This document shows positions 1 through 11,405 of a stretch of 64,000 nucleotides of DNA, piece by piece (position 1 is the stretch's first letter; each line of letters begins with the position of its first letter). A program made the translations under genes and the position numbers. The stretch is from Cristatella mucedo. Its lineage: Eukaryota > Bryozoa > Phylactolaemata > Cristatellidae. Location: positions 605,001 through 669,000 of the forward strand of contig WPIO01000121.1 in assembly GCA_009760855.2 (NCBI GenBank), in the 5' to 3' direction. Below the pieces are notes generated by a model. That model was not told the origin of the DNA. It did no database searches and saw nothing but the letters and a program-made list of their open reading frames with translations.

Positions 1-1150
1 ACATCCTCGGTCTTCTGTCTGCTGTTTTCCGTTGATTTCGAACCTCTTGGAAAAGCAATTTTCTCCAATTGACTAGACTGTCAATATAGTGCTGATGACA
101 CTCAACTGTATTGTCGTGTAAACTTCCGGAGTCTGCCGCAGCGACAGATGAACTATCTGTTAGTTACAAACATCTATGTTTGTAACTAACTATGTTCGTC
201 TTGCCGAATTCGATCCTGAATGTCGGCAAGTTTCCTAAAAAGGGATGATGATAAAATGAAGCTGCCAATAGTGCGAAACTCGATGCGTTTGGCTGGACTT
301 TAGAAGGCTTTTCTAATCTAATAGGTGATTTTCTTGTGCGACCATCGCTATGCATTCGGATTTCTGGTCTTGCCTTTGCTGCCTGCCTAAATTGTGAAAA
401 CAAATTTTTTCGTGAAAACTGTTTCACAGCTAGACATTTCGCAGCTCCCAATCCGTTTCTAAGATATGAGTAACACTCTTCTACGGTTGCTTGCGCTTGC
501 AAAGTGTTTAACTACTTGTTATCTTGTTTTAACTTGCTCATGAATATTTTAAATCCTTTCTGACGGCACTATCGGCAAATACCACGAGGCCACTGCAGCT
601 TGCGATTAATAGGGCTGCTTGGCGAGTTTACTTATCTCAGGGGCTTGTTTTATGTCTTCTTTGGTAAAAGAGTTTGAATGGCTGCCGGTTGATCGACATA
701 TACAGAGAAAAGTTCTCAGGCTGACCCAAAGGCCAGCCACGGCTTGGCTTCACAACACCCAGCTGAACTGCTGCACATGTTTTAGCCTCATTGCGCCCTC
801 AGGTCCTTCAAGGACAATCAATTAACACTTCCACATCTTTGATTAGAGACTATTGGCAAAAGACGTTTTCGCTTGGTAGGCCCTGGAGTCTGAAACTACT
901 ACTCCGACAATTCTTAATCAACAAAATCTACTCTCCTGCTGCCAACTACTGCAAATCCGTTCTAGCGGTCCCGAGCTGCTACTTCCACGCTGCTCACTAC
1001 TGCTCCTGAATCAGCTGCGCTTCTCGCTTTCTCTTCGTTGCGTGAAGAGAGGTGTGTTGGCTGCCGAATGCATACCAAAAATCGCGTAGGCTTCGAGAGT
1101 GCTATACAGAAACTCTTCTGTGTAACGCCCGCATAGTCTTTGTGGACTAT
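1..1150 (+). mobile_element. LINE family B (CR1-like), 3' half, decayed
   Basis: A reverse-transcriptase catalytic motif, YSADDTQLY, is encoded at about 85-111. Further on, pieces of the C-terminal LINE domain occur (for example LEWLPVDRHIQ-like residues near 670 and a PSCYFHAAHY segment near 970-1000), in different frames and with stops. The same arrangement recurs at 15.7-17.0 kb and partly at 30.0-31.4, 46.75 and 59.8-60.7 kb, so this is a dispersed family. The 5' part lies off the left edge. It sits in intron 1 of lectin unit 0, opposite in sense to the host gene. Confidence 0.7.
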
Positions 1151-1753
1151 TGTTGTTAGAGACAGAGATGCATTCCATTACAGAATATCACATAGCTCGG
1201 CTAGCACGATTGCCTCGGCCTCGGCTTCCGCCGCCGCCGCTGTCCACGGCAATGCTCGATACTCGATCGGCCCCGAATCCATCCGCATCGCCGTCGCCGC
1301 ATCGGCCCCGACCGGCCGCTCAGAGATGCTTTAAATGAAAGCCGTTTTAAGCCTGAGCTCTGCTTGCTGCGTAGGTTGAGATTGAGATCATGCCCTGTGC
1401 GGCTTATGTTTGTAGCGTTGTGGCTTTGAATCCAGCGTTGCAGCCACGTGACCCGCGTGGCGCAAGCCGTGAGCAATACGTAAGAAGAGGTTTTGCGGAC
1501 TTTTGTAATGGCAAACGGCACGTTTAAGCTAGCGATTCTGATTCGATGCTAAACAATTTATTGTTGCTTGATTTGTAGCAGTAGTGTCACTCAATCATTC
1601 TACTTGTGACGGTTCGTATACATTTAAATGCTACCTAATATATATATTCACGGTAAATATTTTAATAAATCTCTCTTTTATATACATATATAAATAAATA
1701 TATCCATAAATATATCGATAAATATATCCATATATATATATATATATAAATTT

Positions 1754-1798
<45 letters not shown>

Positions 1799-2285
1799 TT
1801 CACATATATATATATATATATATACGTGAAATTTACATTTGAACAAATTATGGTATCTTAGCCGGAGGATCCCTGCCGTGCGGCGGCCGTGGGGGAGGCT
1901 ACCCAAAACTCCCGGTTCAGGAACATGGACCACACGGCTTACAATTCAGAAATTACATCCAAGACGCATAGCCGCTGCAATGCCGTCCGTTCCGTGGGCA
2001 CAATGCCGAGGTCCGCCAGGCAGTCTTCGTTATCTGGCCGACAGCTTCCCTGGGCGAAGACCACGAAGGGCGTCACCACTGCCATCCGGTAGCCAGCGGT
2101 CAGGAAAGACTGGGGCTATGGAACAGTTATACGTATGGAATCGTTAACGTAGCCTACTTCTTTTCCCACCCGTTGCCTGACAGTGGGAGCTGCCTAGCTT
2201 TATCATATAGGCTGCACGTGCTGATGACATGGAGCTAGGATGACTAGCGCCCCAGACAAACTTCTTTTCCCACCCGTTTCTTGAG
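1150..2285 (+). repeat. Segment S, copy 1
   Basis: A roughly 1.1-kb repeat of unknown nature. Near-identical copies are at 8.40-9.45 and 17.0-18.3 kb and a diverged copy at 31.4-33.0 kb. It runs from a GCC-rich stretch, through a block starting near 1317, to a microsatellite, and ends in a very conserved 430-bp block. No ORF is consistently conserved between copies, so I do not call it coding. In three of four cases it directly follows LINE-B and may be that element's long 3' end. Confidence 0.75.
1637..1830. repeat. (TA)n-rich microsatellite inside segment S copy 1
   Basis: Interrupted TA repeats with TAAAT and CATATA interruptions. This is the same site that carries TA repeats at 8.81-8.99 kb, TG repeats at 17.5 kb and GCGT repeats at 32.2 kb in the other copies of segment S. 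Confidence 0.9.
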
Positions 2286-2340
2286 AGGAGCTACCTTTTC
2301 ACCTTTGCGCGCAGGCGCGCTGGAAGGGCCACGGTGCTTC

Positions 2341-2609
2341 CGCCGTCGCCGCTTCCGCCGTCGCCGCTTCCGCCGTCGCCGCTTCCGCCGTCGCCGCTTC
2401 CGCCGTCGCCGCTTCCGCCGTCGCCGCTTCCGCCGTCGCCGCTTCCGCCGTCGCCGCTTCCGCCGTCGCCGCTTCCGCCGTCGCCGCTTCCGCCGTCGCC
2501 GCTTCCGCCGTCGCCGCTTCCGCCGTCGCCGCTTCCGCCGTCGCCGCTTCCGCCGTCGCCGCTTCCGCCGCCGCCGCTTCCGCCGTCGCCGCTTCCGCCG
2601 TCGCCGCCG
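2341..2609. repeat. 15-bp GC-rich minisatellite, about 18 units
   Basis: Tandem copies of cgccgtcgccgcttc with one T-to-C variant unit near 2566-2580. On the minus strand it begins 17 nt after the splice donor of lectin exon 1 (donor at 2626), so it is intronic. ORFs that run through it on both strands are artefacts of a 15-bp period. Confidence 0.95.
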
Positions 2610-2626
2610 TAGCTTTTCGTACGTAC

Positions 2627-2900
2627 CGAAGGTGAGAAGCGGCCGCTGCAGCAGCAGCAACGCTGCCAAGGTCAAAGACGCCACTGTGCCGCCGCCGCCG
2701 CCGCCACCGTCAAGTCGAGACGCAGGAGGCAGCGGCCTCGCTTCCACGACTCCGACGGCTCGCTCGCTCGGAAGCAGCAACTGGTGCAGGATGCAGCGAT
2801 TCGTAGCCGGCGCCGATCGCCGATCGCCGATCACGCTTAGCCGCTTTGATGGACGAGGCGGCTGCGCCGCCTCGGCGAAACGCAAATCTAGCGACAACAT
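2627..2900 (-). CDS. Lectin-family exon 1, unit 0 (signal-anchor exon)
   Basis: Predicted first coding exon of the leftmost unit; its downstream exons lie beyond the window edge. It starts MLSLDLRFAEA, has an Arg-rich middle, a Gly run and a hydrophobic Leu-rich stretch (ASLTLAALLLLQ), and ends at a GTACGTAC donor in phase 1 (TTC G|GTACGT). Length is 274 nt. The sister exons at 21 and 36 kb are 280 and 331 nt: the lengths differ only by multiples of three, and the start, hydrophobic core and donor are shared, which argues for coding function. The roughly 70-residue basic region before the hydrophobic segment suggests a type II signal anchor rather than a cleaved signal peptide; that is inference. 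The exon was found by copy comparison, not by matching a known family. Confidence 0.55.
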
Positions 2901-3915
2901 TCGGCTGATGAAAGACTAGAGAGCGGAGTCGAACTCGCACGCCCAAACTTACGTTGACCGGCCGCTCCTCCAGTCGGCCTCGAGCGGAAATGCGCGGCCG
3001 ACTGTGGGTCACAATAGCAGCCAGGTGACGATCTTTGAAGTCGTTTCTTGTTTCATCCTATCGAGCAGTTTAAACGACAGCTGTTAGACGGCCGCTAAGT
3101 GAAGTCGACGAGCGCGCGTTGCACAGGCATCGATCGATTTACAAAGGGCAAACTTGGTTTCTTAAATAAATCTCTCGCCGTCATCTCTCTCTTTCTATTT
3201 CCCTCCCTCTCACTTTGTTTCTTGTCTCATTCTGGTGAGCGAGCTTTTACTAAGCTACCATTTGCTACTGGCTCAGCTTTTGCTGCAGTCACTTGGTGGT
3301 GGCAGCGTGTCAAAGAGCGCTGAAAGGCGACAGATGGCGCGCGACGCGACGGCACGAGCGTCCCGTCAATACAGCGCTGGAGCTGCATTTCACCGTGGCA
3401 GTTGCAATGAACTCCCTTGTTTCCTCTATTTTCTTGCATTTCGCTTGATCGCAGAGTGCACAACGGTACAATCTCTCTGTTCAAGCGCTCGGCTAAGTTT
3501 CAAGGTAACATCCAAAGATTAAAATTGCACGTATGTGCATCAAGAAATTTCCCCAGAGACTAACTTTGCGTAAGAGTATTAGCCGAAGACGTGACAGTCA
3601 ACCGGTGGCGGATATTTACCCTTGGACTAGTACTTTCATGATTACTTGACTAAGTCGACTATTCAACTATTCGCCAGTTTCTTTGTCGATTTCCAACCGC
3701 CGCTTTTGAGTTCCGTCACCCGCAGCCACGTAGAACAGTGCTCCGCACAGTCAGCATCAGCTGAGCACGCGTCCCGGTTTCGCCAGACGCTTCCGGTTGG
3801 GTTGGTCGCTGGCCGAGCCACGTCTTCAACTTCCGCCTCGTCGGATCCACCGCAGCGGCTGACAGCGAGCCGGAGGCGGCAGCTCCTCCTCAAACGTCTC
3901 GATCGTGAAGTAAAG
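2901..3915 (-). promoter_or_regulatory. Conserved region upstream of exon 1, unit 0
   Basis: About 1 kb lying 5' of exon 1 on the minus strand. It is shared with 21.38-22.48, 36.64-37.56 (shorter) and 48.51-49.46 kb. It presumably holds the promoter and 5' UTR, but I see no convincing TATA box and cannot place a start site. The other copies carry a (CT)n tract here (GA on the gene strand); in this copy it is short. Confidence 0.4.
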
Positions 3916-4171
3916 CTGTGGTTTTATTTAATTGATGACACTGCCCATGATCGCTGTACGAGTGGGCTGTGACACTCGATGTGGTAAGCAGCCTGGCCAT
4001 TAGTGGTTTGTTTTGCCAAGGGAGTCGGGCGGACTCTGGTGGGCGAGAGGGGCGAGGAGAGTCGTGCTTCGCCCTGCTCCGCGTGAAGGTGGAATATACT
4101 GGTGGTGTTGCTCGTCGGCTGGCGTTCTGTGCCGTTTGCGACGATAATTCAGACTACAAGCTACTTCGGCA

Positions 4172-4889
4172 GTAACGGAGAACGTAAATTTCAGCCACAT
4201 CGTCACTCAATTTGACGGCAGCGGAGACTTTGCGGGCTGGGTTGAAAAGTTTGATCTGGTGGCAGAGAGTCAAGGTATTGTCGCTGCCGACCGCCACAAA
4301 TTCCTGCCCCCTTTTTCTAATCGGCGGAGCGTTCGCCGTGTACCAGAGCATCGATGGACAGGTGAAGAAAGACTATACCATCGTAAAAGAGGCTCTTCTG
4401 GCTGCATTTCCGGCGGATAAATTTAAAGCTTCTGAGGAGCTCACGACACGGCGGCTCCAAGCTGGGGAACCAGTGGACGTATACGCATCGATTCGGGCCC
4501 GGCTGGCCGGATTGGTGAGTGCGGCTGCGAAGGATGACTTGAAAAAATGCGCTTTCGTCACCGTGCTTCCAGAGGACATCTGAAAGCAGCTACGCGCGTT
4601 GTGTGCTCTCGACAAGATGGCGATATCTGATGTCGTTGAGAAGGCTCGAGCGCTTGTGAGCTGCCAGGAGCCGAGCTACGCGGCCGCTGCTGAGGCAATA
4701 GGAGCTAAAGGCTCTCGCCCGACTCCACGGAAGCGTTTTTGTTTCTTCTGCAAAATGGAAGGGCGCATTAGTCGCGACTTCCATTCGTCGCAAAGGCAGC
4801 GAAGGCTGTGTTTTGTATACGGCGAGGACTCGCACCTAGCAGCGATATGTCTGGAGCGTCGCACCGATGCGCAGCCAAAAAACGAGTAA
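4172..4889 (+). pseudogene. Gag-like gene remnant of the Gypsy element
   Basis: The nucleocapsid-capsid precursor of the retrotransposon. The N-terminal part (TQFDGSGDFAGWVEKFD) is read from about 4172; it changes frame near 4305 and continues as an acidic/Leu-rich capsid-like region. It is interrupted by an in-frame TGA at 4581-4583. Near 4740-4850 it has two zinc-knuckle-like clusters. The second, starting CFVYGEDSH, has Tyr where the second Cys should be. It overlaps pol by about 80 nt; pol is in the -1 frame relative to gag, the usual arrangement for a frameshift-expressed pol, though no slippery site was identified. Confidence 0.65.
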
Positions 4890-6757
4890 GGGGAAGCGCA
4901 TGTTATAGCGCCGGCGCATTCCCTTGCTTGTCAACTCGACTGCCAACAATCAATGTTCTCAACGGTGGTCGTATTATAAAGGCGCTCCTTGATACTGGCT
5001 GCTCTCGGTCGATCGTGACTAAATCTTTGGTACTGCTTGCCACCTCGGCGCAGTCTTATCCGGTTAACGAGCCAGTAATTACGTTCAATGGAGCAGTCGC
5101 TCGTTGCCGGTCGGCGTGTCGCATGATATGCTCTGTGCAGGGCATCGCAATAGAGCTGGACTGCCTCGTATCCGAGATCGTACCGGGGTATGATATGCTC
5201 CTTGGCATGGATGCTGTGCGACAGCTGGGAGGCGTGGTGATAGGCCCTGAAGGCAGTGTAGTAACCTTCAATGGGCGGGACAGTGCAATCGGGGCACTGC
5301 CGAGCGACGTCAGTGTTTCCGACAGAGACTTTTCGGCGGTGTACCTCGGCGGAAAATGGGTCTTAAAGTGGCATTGGGCCGACGGAGTGACTTCTCCCAC
5401 CTGGGTAACTCGCGTCGAGGCTTACCGCGTGCCCGCCGACTTGCAGGCCGACTACGACAAGGAGATCCAAGAGTGGATCCAACTCGGCTGGCTGAAGCCC
5501 TACGAAGGGGAGTGTGAAGGCCTCGTGCCGCTAATGGCAGTGTTCCAGAGTCATAAGGACAAAGTGCGGCCCGTCTTAGACTACCGCGAGCTGAACCAAT
5601 ACGTTTCCAGCCACACTGCCAACGGTGGCGTTTGCAGCGAGAAACTTCGGGCATGGCGCCGCATGGGAAGTAACGTCAGCATTATCGACCTTCGCAAAGC
5701 GTATTTACAGCTTCATGTCGACCCTTCCCTGTGGAGATACCAGGTTGTTGCCTACCAGGGGAGGAGGTACTGCCTTACGCGGCTAGGCTTCGGATTAAAC
5801 GTAGCGCCTAAGAAAATGACCGCCGCGTTAAATAAGGTGCTTTCTATGGACCCGCAGGTTCGCGAAGGCACTGACTCATACGTAGACGATATAATCGCCA
5901 ACAATGACATTGTCACGAATGAGCGTGTTATCACTCACCTACGACAGTTGGGGCTCGAAGCTAAGCCCCTGGAAAAGTTGGTCGGAGGCGGCGTACTAGG
6001 GCTTCGCGTCACTGACCACGATGGAAAGCTTAAGTGGGGCAGAGATCATGATGTTGAACCGCTACCTCAGTGCAAGACTCGCAGGCAGCTTTTCTCGTGG
6101 TGTGGACAATTAACGGGCCATTTTCCCGTTGCCGGATGGCTTCGACCAGCCTGCAGCTACGTAAAGAGAGCCACAAAAGACCTGTCTTGGGATGCCGAAG
6201 TCACGGAGGATGTCCTTCGGATGGCACAGGAAATCAGCCGACTCGTGATAAAAGAGGATCCAGTTTCCGGAGTGTGGAGTGTACCGTCGTCACCCAGCGG
6301 ACAGGTATGGTGCGACGCAAGCAGCTTAGCGATAGGCGCCTGCTTGCGAATTGGAGGGCAGACTGTCGAGGATGCCTCTTGGCTTAGAAAGCCAGATGAC
6401 GTAGCGCATATAAATCTGGCCGAACTAGAGGCTGTCATAGAGGGCCTAAATTTGGCCCTGGCCTGGGGCTTGCGAGAGATCGAATTGTTTACCGACTCGG
6501 CAACTGTGCACTCGTGGCTTCGATCGCTTGTCGAAGGCGATAAGCCTATCCGTACGCGAGGTCTAGGCGAGGCGTTGGCTCGACGGCGTACAGCAATAGT
6601 ACGCGACGTAATTAAGGAGTACGACCTTCGGGTGAGAATACAACTAGTGCGTTCGGCCGACAACAAAGCAGACCACTTAACGCGAGTACCGCAGCCGTGG
6701 CTTAAGCCAATCTCGATTCTCGCAGCTGCTACTCCAGCACAAGAAGTAGACCTCTGA
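4808..6757 (+). CDS. pol: Gypsy pol: protease, reverse transcriptase, RNase H
   Basis: An uninterrupted 649-codon frame. Protease comes first: LLDTGCS (catalytic DTG) near 4987 and LLGMD near 5200. Reverse transcriptase follows from about 5540: RPVLDYRELN, IIDLRKAYLQ, RLGFGLNVAP and the YVDD catalytic motif near 5880. RNase H is at about 6305-6690, with VWCDASS, a LAELEAV glutamate, LFTDSAT and a late RSADNKADH aspartate, the usual four acidic residues. A TGA at 6755-6757 ends the frame and integrase continues in the same frame beyond it, so the polyprotein is truncated by a nonsense mutation. The start chosen is only the first Met-like codon in the frame; the real product would be a gag-pol fusion. 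The clade within Ty3/Gypsy is not assigned. Confidence 0.85.
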   Translation: MFCIRRGLAPSSDMSGASHRCAAKKRVRGSACYSAGAFPCLSTRLPTINVLNGGRIIKALLDTGCSRSIVTKSLVLLATSAQSYPVNEPVITFNGAVARCRSACRMICSVQGIAIELDCLVSEIVPGYDMLLGMDAVRQLGGVVIGPEGSVVTFNGRDSAIGALPSDVSVSDRDFSAVYLGGKWVLKWHWADGVTSPTWVTRVEAYRVPADLQADYDKEIQEWIQLGWLKPYEGECEGLVPLMAVFQSHKDKVRPVLDYRELNQYVSSHTANGGVCSEKLRAWRRMGSNVSIIDLRKAYLQLHVDPSLWRYQVVAYQGRRYCLTRLGFGLNVAPKKMTAALNKVLSMDPQVREGTDSYVDDIIANNDIVTNERVITHLRQLGLEAKPLEKLVGGGVLGLRVTDHDGKLKWGRDHDVEPLPQCKTRRQLFSWCGQLTGHFPVAGWLRPACSYVKRATKDLSWDAEVTEDVLRMAQEISRLVIKEDPVSGVWSVPSSPSGQVWCDASSLAIGACLRIGGQTVEDASWLRKPDDVAHINLAELEAVIEGLNLALAWGLREIELFTDSATVHSWLRSLVEGDKPIRTRGLGEALARRRTAIVRDVIKEYDLRVRIQLVRSADNKADHLTRVPQPWLKPISILAAATPAQEVDL

Positions 6758-7017
6758 GCGTTCCACGATTTGCATCACCTAGGGGTTGACCGTACGTTGT
6801 ATCTGGCCAGGCTCTGCTTCCCCGGCATTTCCGTAACGCGGGAAATAGCGGAGCGCGTTGTTAAATCGTGCATGCGTTGCCGGTCTTTGGATCCAGCGCC
6901 AGTGTCCTGGAGCCATCGACATTTGGACGCTGATTCCAACTGGCGCCGCCTGGCTATTGATGTTACTTTCTTAAACGGGTTCAAGTATTTGACGCAACTG
7001 CTCGAGCGTCAGCGTCA
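6758..7017 (+). pseudogene. Gypsy integrase, truncated
   Basis: Continues in frame after the pol stop. It contains the HHCC zinc-binding domain (HHLGVDRTLYLARLCFPG, then CMRCRS) and the beginning of the catalytic core (LAIDVTFLNGF, the first catalytic Asp). The homology then ends and sequence related to the region upstream of lectin exon 1 begins, so the remaining catalytic residues are absent. Confidence 0.75.
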
Positions 7018-7400
7018 ACCAGTTTCCCCCAGAGGCTAATTTCTTCGTGAAAGCATTAATGGCAGACTAGACTGTCAACTAGTGGCAGATATTTATCAAC
7101 TACTATGCTTGGTTTTTGCTAGATATTTAACTAGTAGATTTAAATAATCGCCAGCTTCTCTGCCGTTCGCGCCTCTAACTGCCACTTGAAGAGTGGCCAT
7201 TATGCAGTCCTGCATCACGCCGCACAGCCAGCATAAGCTACTCTGATCGTTCGGGATTTTGCCGTGCTTCCAGCGCAATCAGTCTCTGGCCGAGCCAAGT
7301 CCTGCCATTTCGCTTTGTTTGCTCGATGGACACGGAAGCGGCTGCAAGCGCGACCAGCGAGAAGGCTGCATCTCCACCTCCTCCAGCGTCCCTTAAATGT
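7018..7400 (-). repeat. Second, diverged copy of lectin upstream sequence
   Basis: Matches 3.54-3.91, 22.1-22.47 and 49.2-49.46 kb, with shared blocks such as the ccccagagRcta start and the gtctctggccgagcca-like block. It forms a direct repeat with 3.54-3.91 kb around the Gypsy element. The copies are too diverged to be a target-site duplication, and they exist elsewhere without a retroelement. No exon 1 follows it. Confidence 0.55.
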
Positions 7401-8039
<639 letters not shown>

Positions 8040-8400
8040 CTGGCTACCCGATGCTCCCAAAGTATGAAACTCCCTCCCGACCTGCGTCAGAACATCCCCT
8101 ATCCTGACCACATTTAAAAGGAACTTAAAAACACACCCATTTCGGACAGCATTTAGTGGGTCCCTGTAATTCGTCCTTGATGTGCTTATGCGGGCTGACA
8201 CTGTGCATGCTGCCACTAACCACATTTGCATGCTGACCCTGTGCATGTCACCCCTAACCATATTATCCATTTTGTTTGTTTTTCAAGCATGATTTTACTT
8301 ACCATTCAATTGCATTTCACTTGCAGCAAAAGTAAAGCACCTAGAAAGAGATTGAGTTCTCTGAGGGCGCTTTATCAAGTGCATTATTATTATTATTAAT
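8040..8400 (+). mobile_element. LINE family A, 3' end only
   Basis: Begins within the C-terminal coding end (the block before the tail that recurs at 62.4 kb), continues through the family 3' UTR (a gctgacactgtgcatgctgc block) and ends with the tail hairpin and (ATT)n. The tail hairpin pairs an aaagcRcc arm with gggcgcttt. A 5'-truncated copy is typical of L2/CR1 LINEs. Confidence 0.85.
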
Positions 8401-8805
8401 CCAGCCACATCGCCGTCGCCGCATTGGCCCCCACCGGCCGCTCAGAGATGCTTTAAATGAAAGCCGTTTTAAGCATGAGCTCTGCTTGCTGCGTAGGTTG
8501 AGATTGAGATCATGCCCTGTGCGGCTTTACGGCCGGCTAATCTGTCAGAACCTCTTCACCTGCTGGCAGATTTTTTATGTTTGTAGCGTCGTGGCTTTGA
8601 ATCCAGCTTTGCAGCCACGTGACCAGCGTGGCTCAAGCCGTGAGCAATACGTAAGAAGAGGTTTTGCGGACTTTTGTAATAGCAAACAGCACGTTTAAGC
8701 TAGCGATTCTGATTCAATGCTAAACAATTTATTTTTGCTTGATTTGTAGCAGTAGTGTCACTCAATTATTCTACTTGTGACGGTTCGTATACATTTAAAT
8801 GCTAC

Positions 8806-8855
<50 letters not shown>

Positions 8856-9449
8856 CGGTAAATATTTTAATAAATCTCTCTTTTATATACATACATATAT
8901 AAATGAATATATCCATATATATATATATATATATATCCATATATATATATATAAATGACACGTATATATATATATATATATATATATACGTGAAATTTAC
9001 ATTTGAACAAATTATGGTATCTTAGCCGGAGGATCCCTGCCGTGCGGCGGCCGTGGGGGAGGCTACCCAAACCTCCCGGTTCAGGAACATGGACCACACG
9101 GCTTACAATTCAGAAATTACATCCAAGACGCATAGCCGCTGCAATGCCGTCCGTTCCGTGGGCACAATGCCGAGGTCCGCCAGGCAGTCTTCGTTATCTG
9201 GCCGACAGTTTCCCTGGGCGAAGACCACGAAGGGCGTCACCACTGCCATCCAGTAGCCAGCGGTCAGGAAAGACCGGGGCTATGGAACAGTTATACGTAT
9301 GGAATCGTTAACGTAGCCTACTTCGTTTCCCACCCGTTGCCTGACAGTGGGAGCTGCCTAGCTTTATCATATAGGCTGCACGTGCCGATGACATGGAGCT
9401 AGGATGACTAGCGCCCCAGACAAACTTCTTTTCCCACCCGTTTCTTGAG
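8401..9449 (+). repeat. Segment S, copy 2
   Basis: Very close to copy 1 (1.32-2.29 kb), with a TA microsatellite at 8808-8990. Its left end abuts the LINE-A tail directly, so the GCC-rich left part is mostly missing. The last 430 bp differ from copy 1 by only a few substitutions, suggesting recent duplication. Confidence 0.85.
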
Positions 9450-9461
9450 TTTCTTTAAACC

Positions 9462-10392
9462 AACAAACTAGTTATTGGGAAAACCTAGTGTGATTAGAAA
9501 ATTTGAAAAGCTATCTCTCAAAATCGGCTCTTCCAACATATCTCCTGTTGAATCTATACGAAATCTAGGTGACCCTACATTAGACTACCATATCAGCTAC
9601 ACAGTCAATTCTGCCTACTTTTAGCAACATAACATTGCTCAAATTCGGACTTTTTTATACAGGGCTACCACATCAAAATTGGTCGATGCATTTGTGACAT
9701 CCCGTCTTGACTTGTGTAACTCAGTGCTCCCTGGTTGACCTCCCTGTGCACTCAGGAGCTGGTGCCAAACTCTGCGGCTAGGATTTTCTGTCGTGAGCAT
9801 CGCTGTCGTCACTTCACACCACTTCTCATCGACCTGAACTGGCCACCAGTCAACCATACATTACAATTTTTGTCACTCACTTTTAGGTCACTTTCTTCTT
9901 CGACTCCAGCCTACTCGTCAGATCTACTGCCCAGCCAGGCAAAGCATCGTACGACCCACTTTTCAGGATCTAACTGTTTACCAATACCTAGTACAAACCT
10001 AAAATCCTTCGAGACGTTGCCCTTCATTTCATCATTTCGTTGCATGCTTGCGTTGCAAAGCTTGGAACGTACTCACGACTCGTGTCACGACATCTTCTGA
10101 CTTGCTCGCATTTAAAAAGAAACTAAAAACGCATAAATTTATCACAGCATGTAGTGGGTCACCCTGTTTTGATCTGTATGTGCTGATGCGTGCTGACACT
10201 GTGCATGCAGCCACTATCTATACTTACATGCTGCCCCGTGCATGTCAACCCCTAAACATGCTATTCTTTCTGTTTATCGAAAATGCAACCATTAAATACC
10301 GATCGTGCTTCCTTTAAAACAAAATATAAATTGCTTATAGAGATATTGAGTTTTCTGAGAGCGCTTTACCAAACGTAACGTTATTACGATTT
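9462..10392 (+). mobile_element. LINE family A, 3' third, decayed
   Basis: Covers the region after the reverse-transcriptase core: a KLVDAFVTSRLD-like segment near 9680, an ITPLLIDLNWPPV-like block near 9820, then the conserved 3' UTR and a weakened hairpin tail at 10330-10372. Stops and frameshifts interrupt the coding part. The family consensus can be read from the better copy at 61.9-62.7 kb. Confidence 0.85.
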
Positions 10393-10447
10393 TACACCTG
10401 AATCCACTCTCGAGCCGACTCACAAATCGCAGTCGTGCATCGGGAGT
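10390..10447 (-). pseudogene. FTP C-terminal exon remnant, lectin unit I
   Basis: After a cgtttag acceptor (exon start 10447), the sequence matches the first 55 nt of the intact FTP-C exons at 25.97 and 44.22 kb (the block encoding RAHDYDLRV). It lacks one nucleotide in the first 26, which breaks frame. The remainder of the exon is not recognisable, so LINE-A or a deletion has removed it. Confidence 0.6.
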
Positions 10448-11230
10448 CTAAACGAAAGTGTCCGCAATAAAGTGGAGAGATGCAATATACAATGGAAATC
10501 TCCACTGGTCGCACGTGCATTCTGTCGCATCGGGCCGGCCGTTCGCGAAGTCCGCCGAGCGAGGCTCCCCGGGTAAAGGGAGTGGAGACCTGCAGCTGAA
10601 CTTTTTCAACAAGTTGTCGAGAGCGAAGAGAGACCGCTTTCCTTCGCCCTAACCTTGACCTTTCTCCATCGTCGCAGCATTTTTCTGCAGCAATGGTTAG
10701 TCCCACTGCTATTTAAGTTCTTTGGCTGGAAATTGTAATCAAGCAAATAACACTATCGCGAAAAGATTTGTTTGGTGCTCCGAGACGTACGCCGCATCCG
10801 GAGGAGTGTCGATTCGTCGGCCGAAGAATGCACGGCATCGGCGAGCGTGAGCTCAAATGATGGCGATGTAGGCGGATGTATGACGTAGAAGGATTACTGC
10901 CAAGATGAGGCGAGAGCAAGCACGGGCTTAGCGTTTTGCTTTGAGGTGTCTTCAAGTCAGTGGATGCAGTTTCGATGTCTTTACCCGCAGCTTACTACTT
11001 AGGGCGCACTGTCGCTTCCGGAAACTGAGAAATCGACTTTTCTTTCCCGTATCTCTACCTTTGCTGGTGAGAGGTAATGGCTCACTAGGTACATCTAGCG
11101 GCATCAGAAGAGCGAATCAAAGCGCTGGCGAGTGACCGACGCTGCAAGTGACTCTTCCGGATGCACAGCGTATACCCGGACATCCGAACACCCTGACTCA
11201 TCTAGCAACCAGTAGACACTACTTTTTTTG
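10448..11230. other. Intron-like DNA of unit I, no gene seen
   Basis: Lies between the FTP-C remnant and the next SINE. I find no domain, RNA gene or repeat of note on either strand. Confidence 0.5.
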
Positions 11231-11405
11231 GTGAGCCGTGATGGCACACCAGGTAAAGCGGCTGCTTTTTACGATCTCGGTCCCGAGGTCGTGGGTTCAA
11301 ATCCTGTGATGGGCGATCCTTTATCTCCACTGCAAGCGGTGGTGATAGCCGTAAAAAGGCTTTTCTGTTGCTATACAAAAAGAGGCTTTTAAATCAGCTA
11401 GCATT
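11231..11405 (+). mobile_element. tRNA-derived SINE, family 2
   Basis: A tRNA-like head with a pol III B-box (gtgggttcaaatcc) near 11290, a G/A-box-like start (gatggcacaccaggtaaag), then a body ending in the aggctKttaaatcagcta block. Related copies are at 26.61, 28.66 and 34.87 kb, all on the plus strand. The head is too diverged for a functional tRNA gene. It lacks the LINE-A hairpin tail. Confidence 0.75.

Larger units (their letters stand above)
3920..7020 (+). mobile_element. Ty3/Gypsy-like LTR retrotransposon, decayed, no LTRs seen
   Basis: An internal region with gag, protease, reverse transcriptase, RNase H and the start of integrase, in the Ty3/Gypsy order. It is embedded in the region upstream of lectin exon 1. 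On both sides lie diverged copies of the same host-unit sequence (3.54-3.91 and 7.02-7.40 kb). No terminal TG...CA repeats or primer-binding site were found, so I call neither LTR. The right end stops inside integrase. Expression as a working element is excluded by the stops and frame breaks described in its genes. Confidence 0.8.

Noticed and set aside
2281-2919. A 212-codon plus-strand and a 218-codon minus-strand ORF
   Set aside because: Both cross the 15-bp minisatellite, whose period is a multiple of three. The minus-strand part before the splice donor is kept as exon 1; the Arg-rich remainder is intronic.
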